Source of the DNA: Plantactinospora sp040120695
Lineage (GTDB): Bacteria > Actinomycetota > Actinomycetes > Mycobacteriales > Micromonosporaceae
Length of the DNA: 64,000 nucleotides
Direction: 5' to 3'
Assembly (NCBI RefSeq): GCF_040120695.1
Contig: NZ_JBEEAC010000029.1
Location: 6,711-70,710, forward strand
Position 1 is the stretch's first letter; the number at the start of each line of letters is the position of its first letter. This document shows positions 34,842 through 42,935 of the stretch, one piece after another. A program made the position numbers and the translations under genes. A model generated the notes under the pieces. The model was not told the DNA's origin, searched no databases, and saw only the letters and a list, made by a program, of their open reading frames with translations.

Positions 34842-36632
34842 TCATCCGTCGAGCAGTTCGGCCGGCAGGTCGACGAGGCGGGCACGTAGCAGCTCGCCGA
34901 GCGCCTTGGCCTGCGGGTCGAACCGGGTCGAGCCGGCCGCGCCCGCGCCCAGCAGCCCGGTGAGCACGAAGTTGACCGCCCGCAGCCGGGGCAGGTCGTA
35001 CCTTCGCACCGGCAGGGTGGCGGTCTCCGGAAGCAACGTCCGCAGCCGCTCGACGGTCAACCAGCCGTGCAGCCAGCGGTATCCGGCGTCGGACCGGGCC
35101 CACACCCCGAGGTTGGCGTCGCCGCCCTTGTCACCCGAGCGGGCGCCGACCACCGTCCCCAGCGGCGCCCGCCGGGTCGATCCGCTCCCGGCCGGTGGCC
35201 CCTCGTCCGGCTCCGGGACCGGCTCCTCACGGCGCCCTGCGGTGGCCTCGTCGTGCCGCGCTGGGGTGGCCCCGTCGTGCCGCCCTGCGGTGGCCTCGTC
35301 GTGCCACGCTGGGGTGGCCCCGTCGTGCAATGGGGCGGTGACCGCCGGAGGTGCGATGTCGAGCCGCTCGCCGGAGGGGAGCACGGCGACCTGCCGTACA
35401 CCCTCCTGGGCCACCTCCTCGACGGCGTACACCCCGTACGGGCTGGCGTCGCCGGGCGGCGTGGTCAGGGTGCAGCCGGGGTAGGAGGCCAGGGCCAGTT
35501 CGACGGCGGCGGCCGAGAAGGCCCGTCCGGCCCGCTTCGGGTCACCGTCTCTCAGGTGTACGCGCAGCAGCGCGCTCGCCGTCTCGGTGTCGGCCGCGTC
35601 CAGGTGGTCGGTACGGGCCAGCGTGAACTCCAGCCCGTCGGCGCCGACCGCGTCGGTGAGCTGGGCCCGGACCAGCGCCGCCTTCGCCTCGATGTCGAGT
35701 CCACAGAGGACGAATGTCATCGAGTTGCGGAACCCGCCCAGCCGGGTGATCCCGACCTTGAGGGTGGGCGGCGGAGCAGTGCCGCGCGCCCCGCTGACGC
35801 GTACCCGGTCCGGCCCGGCGTCGGTCAGGACGACCGTGTCGAGTCGGGTCACCACGTCCGGACCGAGATAGTCGGGGCCGGCGATCTCGTACAGCAGTTG
35901 TGCGGTGACGGTCTCCCGGGTGACCGCGCCCCCGGTGCCCGGATGCTTGGTGAGCACCGCCGAGCCGTCCCGGTGCAGTTCGGCGAGGGGGAAGCCGGGG
36001 CGACGCCCGCCGTCGGGCAACTCGGTGAAGAAGCTGAAGTTGCCGCCGCTGACCTGTGCGCCGCACTCCAGCAGGTGGCCGGCGACGGTCGCTCCGGCCA
36101 GGGCGTCGAGGTCGGTTCGGGTCCAGCCGAAGTGCGCGATCGCCGGACCGACCGCCAGCGAGGCATCGGTGACCCGCCCGGTGACCACCACGTCCGCCCC
36201 GGCATCGAGGCAGGCGGCGATGCCGAACGCCCCCAGGTACGCGTTCGCGGTCAGCGTGCCCGGCCGGTCCAGCGCGTCGCCCTCGACGTACCCGATCCGG
36301 CACGGCAGCCCGAGCCGGTCGGCGAGGGTACGCAGCGCGGTGGCCAACCCGACCGGATGCAGTCCGCCCGCGTTGGTCACGATCCGTATGCCCCGGTCGA
36401 GCGCATCGCCGAGGCAGGGTTCGAGCTGCCGGAGGAAGGTGCGGGCGTACCCGAGATCGGGGTCGCGGTGCCGGTCCCGGCCCAGGATCAGCATGGTCAG
36501 CTCGGCCAGGTAGTCGCCGGTCAGCACGTCGAGGTCGCCGCCGTCGAGCATCTCCCGCCAGGCGCTGGACCGGTCGCCGTAGAACCCGGAGGCGTTGCCG
36601 ATCCGCAGCAGGTCCGGGCTGGCGCCGATCAC
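34842..36632 (-). CDS. DUF1446 / AtuA-like acyclic terpene utilisation protein
   Basis: 596 residues. GTG at 36632 is fixed by its GTGA overlap with the upstream stop. The first 400 residues are DUF1446 (GNASGFYGDRSSAW, GDYLAELTMLILGR, TNAGGLHPVGLATALR, TGRVTDASLAVGPAIAHFGW, SGGNFSFFTELP). The C-terminal 100 residues, with GARSGDKGGDANLGVWARS, match the AtuA ferredoxin-like fold. Between them lies a hydrophilic linker with four 8-residue repeats (HDGATPAR/HDEATAGR). AtuA-type proteins accompany geranyl-CoA or methylcrotonyl-CoA carboxylases in acyclic terpene and leucine/isovalerate catabolism; the reaction is not established. Confidence 0.88.
   Translation of the reverse strand: MIGASPDLLRIGNASGFYGDRSSAWREMLDGGDLDVLTGDYLAELTMLILGRDRHRDPDLGYARTFLRQLEPCLGDALDRGIRIVTNAGGLHPVGLATALRTLADRLGLPCRIGYVEGDALDRPGTLTANAYLGAFGIAACLDAGADVVVTGRVTDASLAVGPAIAHFGWTRTDLDALAGATVAGHLLECGAQVSGGNFSFFTELPDGGRRPGFPLAELHRDGSAVLTKHPGTGGAVTRETVTAQLLYEIAGPDYLGPDVVTRLDTVVLTDAGPDRVRVSGARGTAPPPTLKVGITRLGGFRNSMTFVLCGLDIEAKAALVRAQLTDAVGADGLEFTLARTDHLDAADTETASALLRVHLRDGDPKRAGRAFSAAAVELALASYPGCTLTTPPGDASPYGVYAVEEVAQEGVRQVAVLPSGERLDIAPPAVTAPLHDGATPAWHDEATAGRHDGATPARHDEATAGRREEPVPEPDEGPPAGSGSTRRAPLGTVVGARSGDKGGDANLGVWARSDAGYRWLHGWLTVERLRTLLPETATLPVRRYDLPRLRAVNFVLTGLLGAGAAGSTRFDPQAKALGELLRARLVDLPAELLDG
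35233..35328. repeat. In-frame tandem repeat in the AtuA-like gene
   Basis: Two 48-base copies (35233-35280 and 35281-35328) that differ at one visible position; each is itself two diverged 24-base halves ending GTCGTGC. The repeat encodes four 8-residue units in the interdomain linker. Confidence 0.85.
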
Positions 36633-37435
36633 GGCGTCGCGGCAGGGCGCCGCCCCTCGGCGGGTTGCCGGCCCGGGCCCGGTGGGCCGGCGAAGACCTG
36701 GGCGATGCCGAGCCACTCGGTGGCGACCGGCCCGACCGCGACGAGCGCCAGGTCGGTGTGGTGTCGCCGCTGGGTGACCAGCAGGCAGAAGTCCAGCGCC
36801 GGCCCGGAGACCCGGTCCGCCGCGTCCGCCGGCCCGAACTGCCAGGACTCACCGTCGGGGCCGGCCAGCTCGACCCGGACGGGTGAGTCGGGAACCGGTC
36901 GGCCGTGGCTGGCGAAGGCGTGTCCGACGGTACGGGCGCCGAGGTAGGCGACGTGCCGGAGCCGCGCGGTCGGGGTACGGGTGACGCCGAGCGCGTCGGC
37001 GACGTCCTCGCCGTGCGCCCAGGTTTCCATGATCCGGGCGGTGGCCATCGAGGTGGCCGACATCCGGGTCCCGTACCAGGGCAGCTTCACCCCGGACGGG
37101 ACGCCGCGCAGCGCCCGGTCCAGGGCCGCCCGGCTGGCCCGCCACCGGTCCAGCAGTCCGGGTGCGGGCGCCAGAAACTCGGTGGCGCCCCGGTCGATGA
37201 ACCCGTGCGGATCGCTCGCCGCGTGCCGGATCGACTCGGCGAACGCGTCGGCGTCGGTGGCGGCCAGCGTGGCGACGTGGTCGGTCCAGGCGAGGTGTGC
37301 GATCTGGTGGGCGATGGTCCAACCCGGTGCCGGGGTGGGGCGGGCCCAGTCCGCCTCGGGCAGCTCCACGACCAGCGTCTCCAGTGCCGCCGACTCGGCG
37401 GCCAGGTCCGTCAGCAGGCTGTCCAGGTCGACCAT
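36629..37435 (-). CDS. TIGR03084-type maleylpyruvate isomerase-like / DinB-fold protein
   Basis: 268 residues starting at ATG 37435. The N-terminal half is a DinB/MDMPI four-helix bundle: the metal histidines sit in GWTIAHQIAHLAWTDH and in METWAHGEDVADALG. The C-terminal part (VRVELAGPDGESWQFGPADAAD...) is the SCP2-like MDMPI C domain. Related proteins are mycothiol-dependent isomerases or transferases. The TIGR03084 subgroup is typically next to DUF1446 and carboxylase genes, as here. Its stop overlaps the AtuA-like start (GTGA), so both are made together. Confidence 0.82.
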   Translation of the reverse strand: MVDLDSLLTDLAAESAALETLVVELPEADWARPTPAPGWTIAHQIAHLAWTDHVATLAATDADAFAESIRHAASDPHGFIDRGATEFLAPAPGLLDRWRASRAALDRALRGVPSGVKLPWYGTRMSATSMATARIMETWAHGEDVADALGVTRTPTARLRHVAYLGARTVGHAFASHGRPVPDSPVRVELAGPDGESWQFGPADAADRVSGPALDFCLLVTQRRHHTDLALVAVGPVATEWLGIAQVFAGPPGPGRQPAEGRRPAATP

Positions 37436-37468
37436 GGGTGGGCTCCTCGCGGCCGGTTGCGGTACGGG

Positions 37469-38110
37469 TCAGTGGGGTGTGGTGGCGACGATCGAGGCGA
37501 GTTGCCGTTTCCAGGTGTCGAGCAGGGCGGCGCGCCGGGCCGAGTCGTCGGAGAGCAGGTTGGCCACCCCGAGTCCACGGAGCAGGTCGAGGGTCACCTG
37601 GATCGCCTCCCGTACCCCCGGTTGCCGTTCGTCGGCGCCGAGCAGGTCGACGGTGAGTTTGTGCATTTCACGGCCGACCCGAGCCTCCAGCGGCACCAAC
37701 GCGTCCCGCAGCTCCGGATCGGTCCGGCCGGCCACCCACAGCTCCAGGGCGGCGACGAAGAGCGGGCCGGTGAAGGCGGCGGCCAGCATGTCGACCACCC
37801 GGTCGAGTCGCTCGGGTCCGGCCGGCAGGGCGGCCGCCTCGGCGCGGATCTCCGCCGCCCGTCGCTCGGCCAGATGCTCGACGGCCGCCATCACCAGGGT
37901 GCTCTTGGTGGGGTAGTGGTGCAGTTGGGCGCCCCGGGAGACGCCGGCCCGGGCCGCCACCACCGTGGTGGTGGTGCCGGACCAGCCCCGCTCGACCAGG
38001 CACTCCACAGTGGCCTCCAGCACCCGGGCCTGGGTGGCTCGGCTGCGGTCCCGTTGCGGGGTACGGCTCGATGCGGCTTGCGGGGTACGGCTCGGCGCGG
38101 CGGCGGACAC
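37469..38110 (-). CDS. TetR family repressor of the carboxylase operon
   Basis: 213 residues. The N-terminal HTH reads RVLEATVECLVERGWSGTTTTVVAARAGVSRGAQLHHYPTK with the standard TetR HYPTK turn. The C-terminal helical part (DMLAAAFTGPLFVAALELWVAGRTDPELRDAL) is the TetR_C type seen with acyl-CoA metabolism regulators. GTG at 38110 is preferred; a TTG 27 bases upstream would start inside the inverted repeat. A 12-bp inverted repeat at 38132-38157 lies just before the start, so autoregulation and control of the five genes downstream are likely, with an acyl-CoA as a plausible inducer. Confidence 0.88.
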   Translation of the reverse strand: MSAAAPSRTPQAASSRTPQRDRSRATQARVLEATVECLVERGWSGTTTTVVAARAGVSRGAQLHHYPTKSTLVMAAVEHLAERRAAEIRAEAAALPAGPERLDRVVDMLAAAFTGPLFVAALELWVAGRTDPELRDALVPLEARVGREMHKLTVDLLGADERQPGVREAIQVTLDLLRGLGVANLLSDDSARRAALLDTWKRQLASIVATTPH

Positions 38111-38131
38111 GGTGCCAGCCTGCCGCCCAAC

Positions 38132-38157
38132 AAACAAACAGTCAAGACTGCTTGTTT
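38132..38157. promoter_or_regulatory. Putative TetR operator
   Basis: AAACAAACAGTC-AA-GACTGCTTGTTT, a 12-bp inverted repeat with one mismatch and a 2-base centre, 22 bases upstream of the TetR GTG. It is strikingly AT-rich against its surroundings. Size and position fit a TetR dimer site. Confidence 0.75.
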
Positions 38158-38370
38158 CTCGTCGCCGGACGGGGGCTGACTGTCCGGGGCGGTCGGCACC
38201 GGTCGACCGCCCGACACGTCACCGAGCGGGGTGGGCCGACCACCACGTCGAGTCCGTGACCGTGCCGTTTCGCTGCGTGTGGTCGCAGCGTGTACCGTCC
38301 GAATTGGCGGCCTGCCGGATTCTGGCGGTAGAACTGCCGCCCAGTCCCATTCGGGGGAGGGTTTCAGCAG

Positions 38371-39534
38371 ATGCCTGCCAGGATCGGCGACGACATCTTC
38401 ATCGGCGAGCAGGTCGCCTACTGGCGGAAGCGCCGGGGTAAGACGCAGCGTGCTCTGGCCGGGCTGGCTGGCCTGAGTCAGCCGTACCTGAGCCAGATCG
38501 AGCGCGGTGAGCGGGCTGTCGACCGTCGTGCCACCCTCGTCGCCCTGGCCGGCGCGCTCAGCCTCTCTGTCTCAGAGCTGACCGGTCAGCCCGGCGACCC
38601 GACCGCACCGGCAAAGGCGACGGCTGCCGCCAGTGTTCCGGCGATCCGCGAGACGCTGATCAGGCGAGAGGTGGGCGAGACCCGTCCGCCTGAGGGCAGC
38701 GTCGAGAGGTTGATGGCGGCCGGCGGCGCGTACGACTTCGCCGCCGCCGCTCCCATGCTGCCCGCCTTGCTCGGTGGGCTGACCGGTCCGGATCTCGTCC
38801 AGGTGTGTCATGTAGCGGTGTTCACGCTCAAGCACCTCGGCTACCCGGATCTCGCCCGGGACGCCGCTCGGCTCGCGGTGCGGGCGGCCGAGGAGGTACA
38901 GAAGCCGGCGTGGATAGGGGCTGCCGAATTCATCCGAATTCTGAGCTTGCCGCCCGAGTTGCCCACCATGCCCACCGCCCGCGCGCAGCGGATGGCGGTG
39001 AACCTGCAACCGGACACCGGCGATCCGGAGGTTCGCCAGGTCTACGGAATGCTGCACCTCTATGCCGCGCTGCGGTCGGCGGTCGACCGGCGTCCGGACG
39101 ATGCCCTGGACCACCTCCGGGAGGCGCAGGACGCTGCCGACTCGCTCGGCGAGCCGGACAACCTGGGACTGGCCCGATTCGCGTTCGGACCGACAAATGT
39201 CGGGATCTGGCGACTGGCTGTGCAACTCGAACTCGGAGAATCGGCGCTGGCTGTCGAACGCGCCGCATCTGTCGTGCCGGAGCGGATTCCGTTGGCGATT
39301 CGCCAGGCACCCTTCTACCTGGACCTCGGGCAGGCTCTCGTGGCTCAGCGACGCGACGGTGCGGCCATGGCAGCGTTCCTGCGTGCCGAGGCCATAGCGC
39401 CACAGTTCGTCCGACTCCGCCCCACCGTTCGGGACAGCATCGCCGTGATCCTCCGCCGGACGAGAAAGAACGCGATCAGCGGGCCGATGCGCCGGGTAGC
39501 CGCGATTGTCGGGCTGGAACATCAACTCGTCTGA
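38371..39534 (+). CDS. XRE family regulator with C-terminal TPR-like sensor region
   Basis: 387 residues, ATG after GGGGGAGGG. N-terminal HTH_3: GEQVAYWRKRRGKTQRALAGLAGLSQPYLSQIERGERAVDRR (about 12-53) with LVALAGALSLSVSELTG. The remaining 300 residues are helical repeats (VCHVAVFTLKHLGYPDLARDAARLAVRAAEE, MLHLYAALRSAVDRRPDDALDHLREAQDAAD). This is the layout of actinomycete Xre regulators and of peptide-sensing RRNPP-like proteins. Two small orphan ORFs follow on the same strand and are probably co-regulated. Confidence 0.85.
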   Translation: MPARIGDDIFIGEQVAYWRKRRGKTQRALAGLAGLSQPYLSQIERGERAVDRRATLVALAGALSLSVSELTGQPGDPTAPAKATAAASVPAIRETLIRREVGETRPPEGSVERLMAAGGAYDFAAAAPMLPALLGGLTGPDLVQVCHVAVFTLKHLGYPDLARDAARLAVRAAEEVQKPAWIGAAEFIRILSLPPELPTMPTARAQRMAVNLQPDTGDPEVRQVYGMLHLYAALRSAVDRRPDDALDHLREAQDAADSLGEPDNLGLARFAFGPTNVGIWRLAVQLELGESALAVERAASVVPERIPLAIRQAPFYLDLGQALVAQRRDGAAMAAFLRAEAIAPQFVRLRPTVRDSIAVILRRTRKNAISGPMRRVAAIVGLEHQLV

Positions 39535-39757
39535 TTGCACGACGCAATCAACCTTCGTCACACCTCGCCTACCTTCTGTCACGGAAGTGCGTGGCGACCC
39601 CCGTCGGCAAACGGTCCCGGCCGCACGTCGCTTCCGATGCGCAGGTGCGGGACCAGCTTCCCCTTCTGGCCCGCACCTGTCCGAACGGGTGCGGCGGTCG
39701 GTGCCGTGTGGGGCCCGGCCGCCGTGCCTCCGAGACACTGCGGGCGAGGAGATCATC

Positions 39758-40003
39758 ATGCGTGGATGGCGGTGGACTCGACGGTCCGACCCGATGCCGG
39801 ACCAGGTCGGACCGGCGACGGCGTACCCCGACCAGCGGGGTGGCTACGCCGAAGGCGCCGCCCCCGTCGAGCAACAGGCGGCGGATCGGCAGGCAGTGGA
39901 TCGGCGGGCGGCTCCGACCGCCGGTGGGCAGGTCGACGGGTCGGCGAGGACCGGTGGGTACAGCCGGCGACGCGGCTACCGCCGCGACGGCATCGGCCGA
40001 TGA
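39758..40003 (+). CDS. Small Arg/Gln/Gly-rich protein, orphan
   Basis: 81 residues from ATG 39758 with GAGGAG at 8 bases. MRGWRWTRRSDPMPDQVGP opening, hydrophilic and disordered throughout, ending in a basic SRRRGYRRDGIGR. No signal peptide or helix of note. Its TGA is embedded in the ATG of the next gene (ATGA), so the two are translationally coupled. Family unknown; the XRE gene 220 bases upstream is the only informative neighbour. Confidence 0.55.
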   Translation: MRGWRWTRRSDPMPDQVGPATAYPDQRGGYAEGAAPVEQQAADRQAVDRRAAPTAGGQVDGSARTGGYSRRRGYRRDGIGR

Positions 40004-40383
40004 CAGGCCACGCCGGACGGGCTGCCGGTCGCGGATTGGTGATCGCCCGGACCGTCGTCGCGATGCGCCGGGCCGTCGAACGATGCTGGTACTCCTCGCC
40101 CGGCGGTGCGGAGTGCGTACTGCTGGAGTGGGCGGCCCGGCGTGCCACCCGGCGCACCCTGACGCTCGCCGCCCGGCGGACCGTCGCCGCACACTGGCCC
40201 AGCGCCGAGGGCGGTTGCCCGGTCTGTGTGCTGCCGGACTGCCAGGCGTTCCGGACCGCAGTGGCGTACCTCGATCTGATCGGCGACGACTACCTCCCGG
40301 TTCACCAGGGCGGTTCGGCGGCCCGGTACGGCTCCGCCGGCAGCGGCCTGTCCAGTAGGAACGCGAGGATCGCCTCCCGATAG
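40000..40383 (+). CDS. Small Cys-containing protein, orphan
   Basis: 127 residues from an ATG overlapping the previous stop. The core is AVERCWYSSPGGAECVLLEW, a basic helix, then CPVCVLPDCQAFRTAVAYLDLIGDDY; the CxxC plus two further Cys could bind a metal. The last 27 codons overlap the 3' end of the convergent hydrolase gene (82 bases), so the natural C-terminus may be relaxed sequence. I do not recognise the family. Confidence 0.55.
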   Translation: MTGHAGRAAGRGLVIARTVVAMRRAVERCWYSSPGGAECVLLEWAARRATRRTLTLAARRTVAAHWPSAEGGCPVCVLPDCQAFRTAVAYLDLIGDDYLPVHQGGSAARYGSAGSGLSSRNARIASR

Positions 40384-41570
40384 CGCTCTGGCTGGTCGAC
40401 CGCGATGCTGTGCCCGGCTCCGTCGATCGGTACGAGAACGGCGCCGGGCAGAAGGTCCCGGTACTCCCGAGTGACGGCCCAGGCGAGGTAGTCGCACTCC
40501 CCCCGGAGCACGAGCACCGGTGCGGTCACCTGGCGCAGCCGTGGCCGAGGATCAGGAACCCGCTGGCTGTCGTAGACGGTGGCGGCGTTGGCCCAGAACC
40601 CGAAACCGACCGGTTCGGGATCGTCCGGCTCTGCTGCCGACGACCTCGGGGCGGTGCAGCCGGGCCGCATGTCGATGTCGGCGACGATGGCCTGGTACAC
40701 GCCGTCCATGGCGGCGTCGGGGAGCAGCACCCGGGCCGGCTGCGGGCCGATCATCTGCATCAGCGCGTGCGCGAGCGCGAATCGCGGCTGGCTGGTGATG
40801 ATCCGGCTCTGGTCCCGGTACCCGGCCTCGGTCAGCCGTTCGGCATCGCTGAACGCCGGTGCCCAGATGGCTCCGGGGGAGGAGACGACGGCCTTCGCCA
40901 CCCGGGTGGGGTGGGCGGCCAGGTAGCTCGCGATGAGCTGGCCACCCCAGGAGGCGCCGATCAGCACCATCCGTTCGACGCCGAGCGTGCCGCGGATCGC
41001 CTCCAGATCGGCGACGTGCCGGGCGACGGTGTAGCCGGAGGCGTCGGCCAGCCGCTCGGACAGGCCGGCGCCGATCTGGTGGTAGGCGTACACGTCGAAG
41101 CCGGCCGCCGCGAGCGCGGCGGCCGGTTCCGGAGCGGGTTCGTCGGGCGCGCCGGGTCCACCGTGGATCAGGATCACGGGCGTGGCCCGCGCCGTCCCGA
41201 GCGCGGCGGTTTTCGTGTACGCGATCCGCGAACCGGTCGGCAGATCCCAGTACCGCACGGCCGGCGACCCGGGATACGCGGTGTACGGCGGTGCGGGCGC
41301 GTAGACGAGCGTTCCCACCACGGCCGCCACCAGCCCGAATGTCAGGGCGGTGACGGCGATGGTGAGTCCGGTCCGCCAGCGGACACCCCGGACCGCCCAC
41401 CACGCCAACGCACCCGTGCAGAGCCCGAGCGCGAGTGCCCCGGCGACCGTGGCGACTGTCCGCTGCTCGGTCGCCGCGACGGTCAGCACCAGGGTCACGA
41501 TCCCCGCGACGGCGCCGATCGGGGCAGCCGCGACGAACACCAGCCAGCGGGCGATTCTTCGGACGGTCAC
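40302..41570 (-). CDS. Membrane-anchored alpha/beta hydrolase (proline iminopeptidase-like)
   Basis: 422 residues. GTG at 41570 overlaps the preceding stop. Three hydrophobic helices occupy about residues 5-100. The alpha/beta hydrolase domain follows: ILIHGGPGAPDEP oxyanion loop, nucleophile elbow GASWGGQLIA, catalytic Asp in LRGECDYLAW and His in DGAGHSI. The HGGPG motif places it with prolyl aminopeptidase-like S33 enzymes, but the substrate is unknown. It is the third gene of the PadR - RDD - hydrolase unit. Confidence 0.85.
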   Translation of the reverse strand: MTVRRIARWLVFVAAAPIGAVAGIVTLVLTVAATEQRTVATVAGALALGLCTGALAWWAVRGVRWRTGLTIAVTALTFGLVAAVVGTLVYAPAPPYTAYPGSPAVRYWDLPTGSRIAYTKTAALGTARATPVILIHGGPGAPDEPAPEPAAALAAAGFDVYAYHQIGAGLSERLADASGYTVARHVADLEAIRGTLGVERMVLIGASWGGQLIASYLAAHPTRVAKAVVSSPGAIWAPAFSDAERLTEAGYRDQSRIITSQPRFALAHALMQMIGPQPARVLLPDAAMDGVYQAIVADIDMRPGCTAPRSSAAEPDDPEPVGFGFWANAATVYDSQRVPDPRPRLRQVTAPVLVLRGECDYLAWAVTREYRDLLPGAVLVPIDGAGHSIAVDQPERYREAILAFLLDRPLPAEPYRAAEPPW

Positions 41571-42268
41571 GGCTCGGCCCGCCGGACGACCCGGGTACCG
41601 GCCACGTAGTCGAAGAGCCGGCGCGGGCGATTCGCCAGGAACGGGACCCAATCCAACCAGGCCAACGGGCCGAGCAGGAAGCTGACCCGCCGGACGATTC
41701 CGGCCAGCGCGCCGATGCGTAGCCCGGCCTCGGTCACCACGCACAGGCCGACCAGCCGCTTGCCCGGGGTGGACCCGGTGCGGCTCTCGATCAGGCCCAG
41801 CCCGAGGATCGACCAGGCCAGCGCGAGCGGGACACCGACGCTGTAGAGCAGACCCGCACCGTCGTACGCGCCGCAGCCGGGACCGACCGGCCCGCTGAGG
41901 CAGACCGAATCCCCGAACTGGACGTACGCGTACGGCGGGAACGTCCCGAACGCGCCACCGCCGTCGACCAGATCCAGCACGAACAGTGCCACGGCCACCC
42001 CGACCAGCGGCAGATTGTCGACCAGGGCCGCCCCGAAGCGTCGCACCATCGGGGCGGGCGGCAACGGTCTGGCCTGCGCGAACGACGCGGCAGCCGTTGC
42101 GGGGCCGCCGAGCCGCCGGAGGGCTTCGGAGAGCTCGCCAGCGTTGGCGGCGCCGTCGAGATGGTCGAGCAGCTCCGCGCGGATCGCGGCCTTGTACGGC
42201 GCGGAACCGACCAGATGGTGCTCGACCCGGTCCGCGTACGCTTCGATCGACTGTCGATCGTCGGTCAT
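41567..42268 (-). CDS. HAAS-like domain fused to RDD membrane domain
   Basis: 233 residues from ATG 42268, which overlaps the PadR stop (ATGA). Residues 1-65 (IEAYADRVEHHLVGSAPYKAAIRAELLDHLDGAANAGELSEALRRLGG) resemble the HAAS/DUF1700 helical domain typical of genes next to PadR regulators. The rest is an RDD membrane domain: VRRFGAALVDNLPLVG, STPGKRLVGLCVV and FDYVAGTRVV, with four helices. Signal transfer from or to PadR is plausible because HAAS domains are thought to work that way. Confidence 0.78.
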   Translation of the reverse strand: MTDDRQSIEAYADRVEHHLVGSAPYKAAIRAELLDHLDGAANAGELSEALRRLGGPATAAASFAQARPLPPAPMVRRFGAALVDNLPLVGVAVALFVLDLVDGGGAFGTFPPYAYVQFGDSVCLSGPVGPGCGAYDGAGLLYSVGVPLALAWSILGLGLIESRTGSTPGKRLVGLCVVTEAGLRIGALAGIVRRVSFLLGPLAWLDWVPFLANRPRRLFDYVAGTRVVRRAEP

Positions 42269-42690
42269 GTCGCATCCGTTTCCGCGCCGGAAGCGCCGTC
42301 GTGATTCAGCGCGTCGAGCGAGTCGAGGAGGTCGCCCAGCGTGCCGACCAGCCCGCTCCATTCGGTGCGCAGCAGTTGCAGCCGCTCCCGCCCGGTGGCC
42401 GAGAGGGCGTAGTACTTGCGTGGCCGCTGCCGGCCCTCGGCCTCCCACTCGGCCGTGATGTGTCCGGCGTCCTCCAATCGGTGCAGCAGCGGGTAGAGCG
42501 TGCCCTCCTTGAGTTCGAGCACGCCGGCTCCCGCGCTCTGCAACAACTTCAGAAGCTCGTATCCGTAGCGCCGTTCGGCGGAGAGCACCGAGAGGACTGC
42601 CAGCTCTGCGGTGCCCCGGGCCAGCTCACGCCGCAGCCGGGCGAGGCCGGCGGCCTCGTCGCCCTCTCCCGCCATCACCTGCTTCGGCAC
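42265..42690 (-). CDS. PadR family transcriptional regulator
   Basis: 141 residues. The winged helix reads LARGTAELAVLSVLSAERRYGYELLKLLQSAGAGVLELKEGTLYPLLHRLEDAGHITAEWE, the full PadR signature including GTLYPLLHRLE, followed by RKYYALSATGRERL and a C-terminal dimer helix. GTG at 42690 is used; ATG at 42675 is the alternative. Just upstream are two CAAGGTA direct repeats and a CCCGA-TACC-TCGGG palindrome (about 42693-42730) that may be its operator. It heads the unit with the HAAS-RDD and hydrolase genes. Confidence 0.88.
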   Translation of the reverse strand: MPKQVMAGEGDEAAGLARLRRELARGTAELAVLSVLSAERRYGYELLKLLQSAGAGVLELKEGTLYPLLHRLEDAGHITAEWEAEGRQRPRKYYALSATGRERLQLLRTEWSGLVGTLGDLLDSLDALNHDGASGAETDAT

Positions 42691-42841
42691 GACACCAAGG
42701 TACAACCCGATACCTCGGGCAACAAGGTATAGAGGTGGGAAGGCGGCAGCCGGTGTGGTGGTGGCGGGCGAGCGGGCGCGCCCGTCCCGCCGACGGTGCC
42801 CGACCGCGCCCCGGGACGGCTCACAGGGCCGCAAACCGAAA

Positions 42842-42886
42842 CGACCCGTCCCACCGGCCGATCAGCATCGGCGGTGGGACGGGTCG
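42842..42886 (-). terminator. Strong terminator downstream of crp
   Basis: CGACCCGTCCCACCG (42842-42856) pairs perfectly with CGGTGGGACGGGTCG (42872-42886); the loop itself can add further pairs (CCGAT/ATCGG). It stands about 90 bases after the crp stop on the minus strand. Confidence 0.85.
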
Positions 42887-42935
42887 GGAAAGCGTGTGAA
42901 CGGTGCTCAGTGCGCCTGCGTGCTCAGTGCACCGC

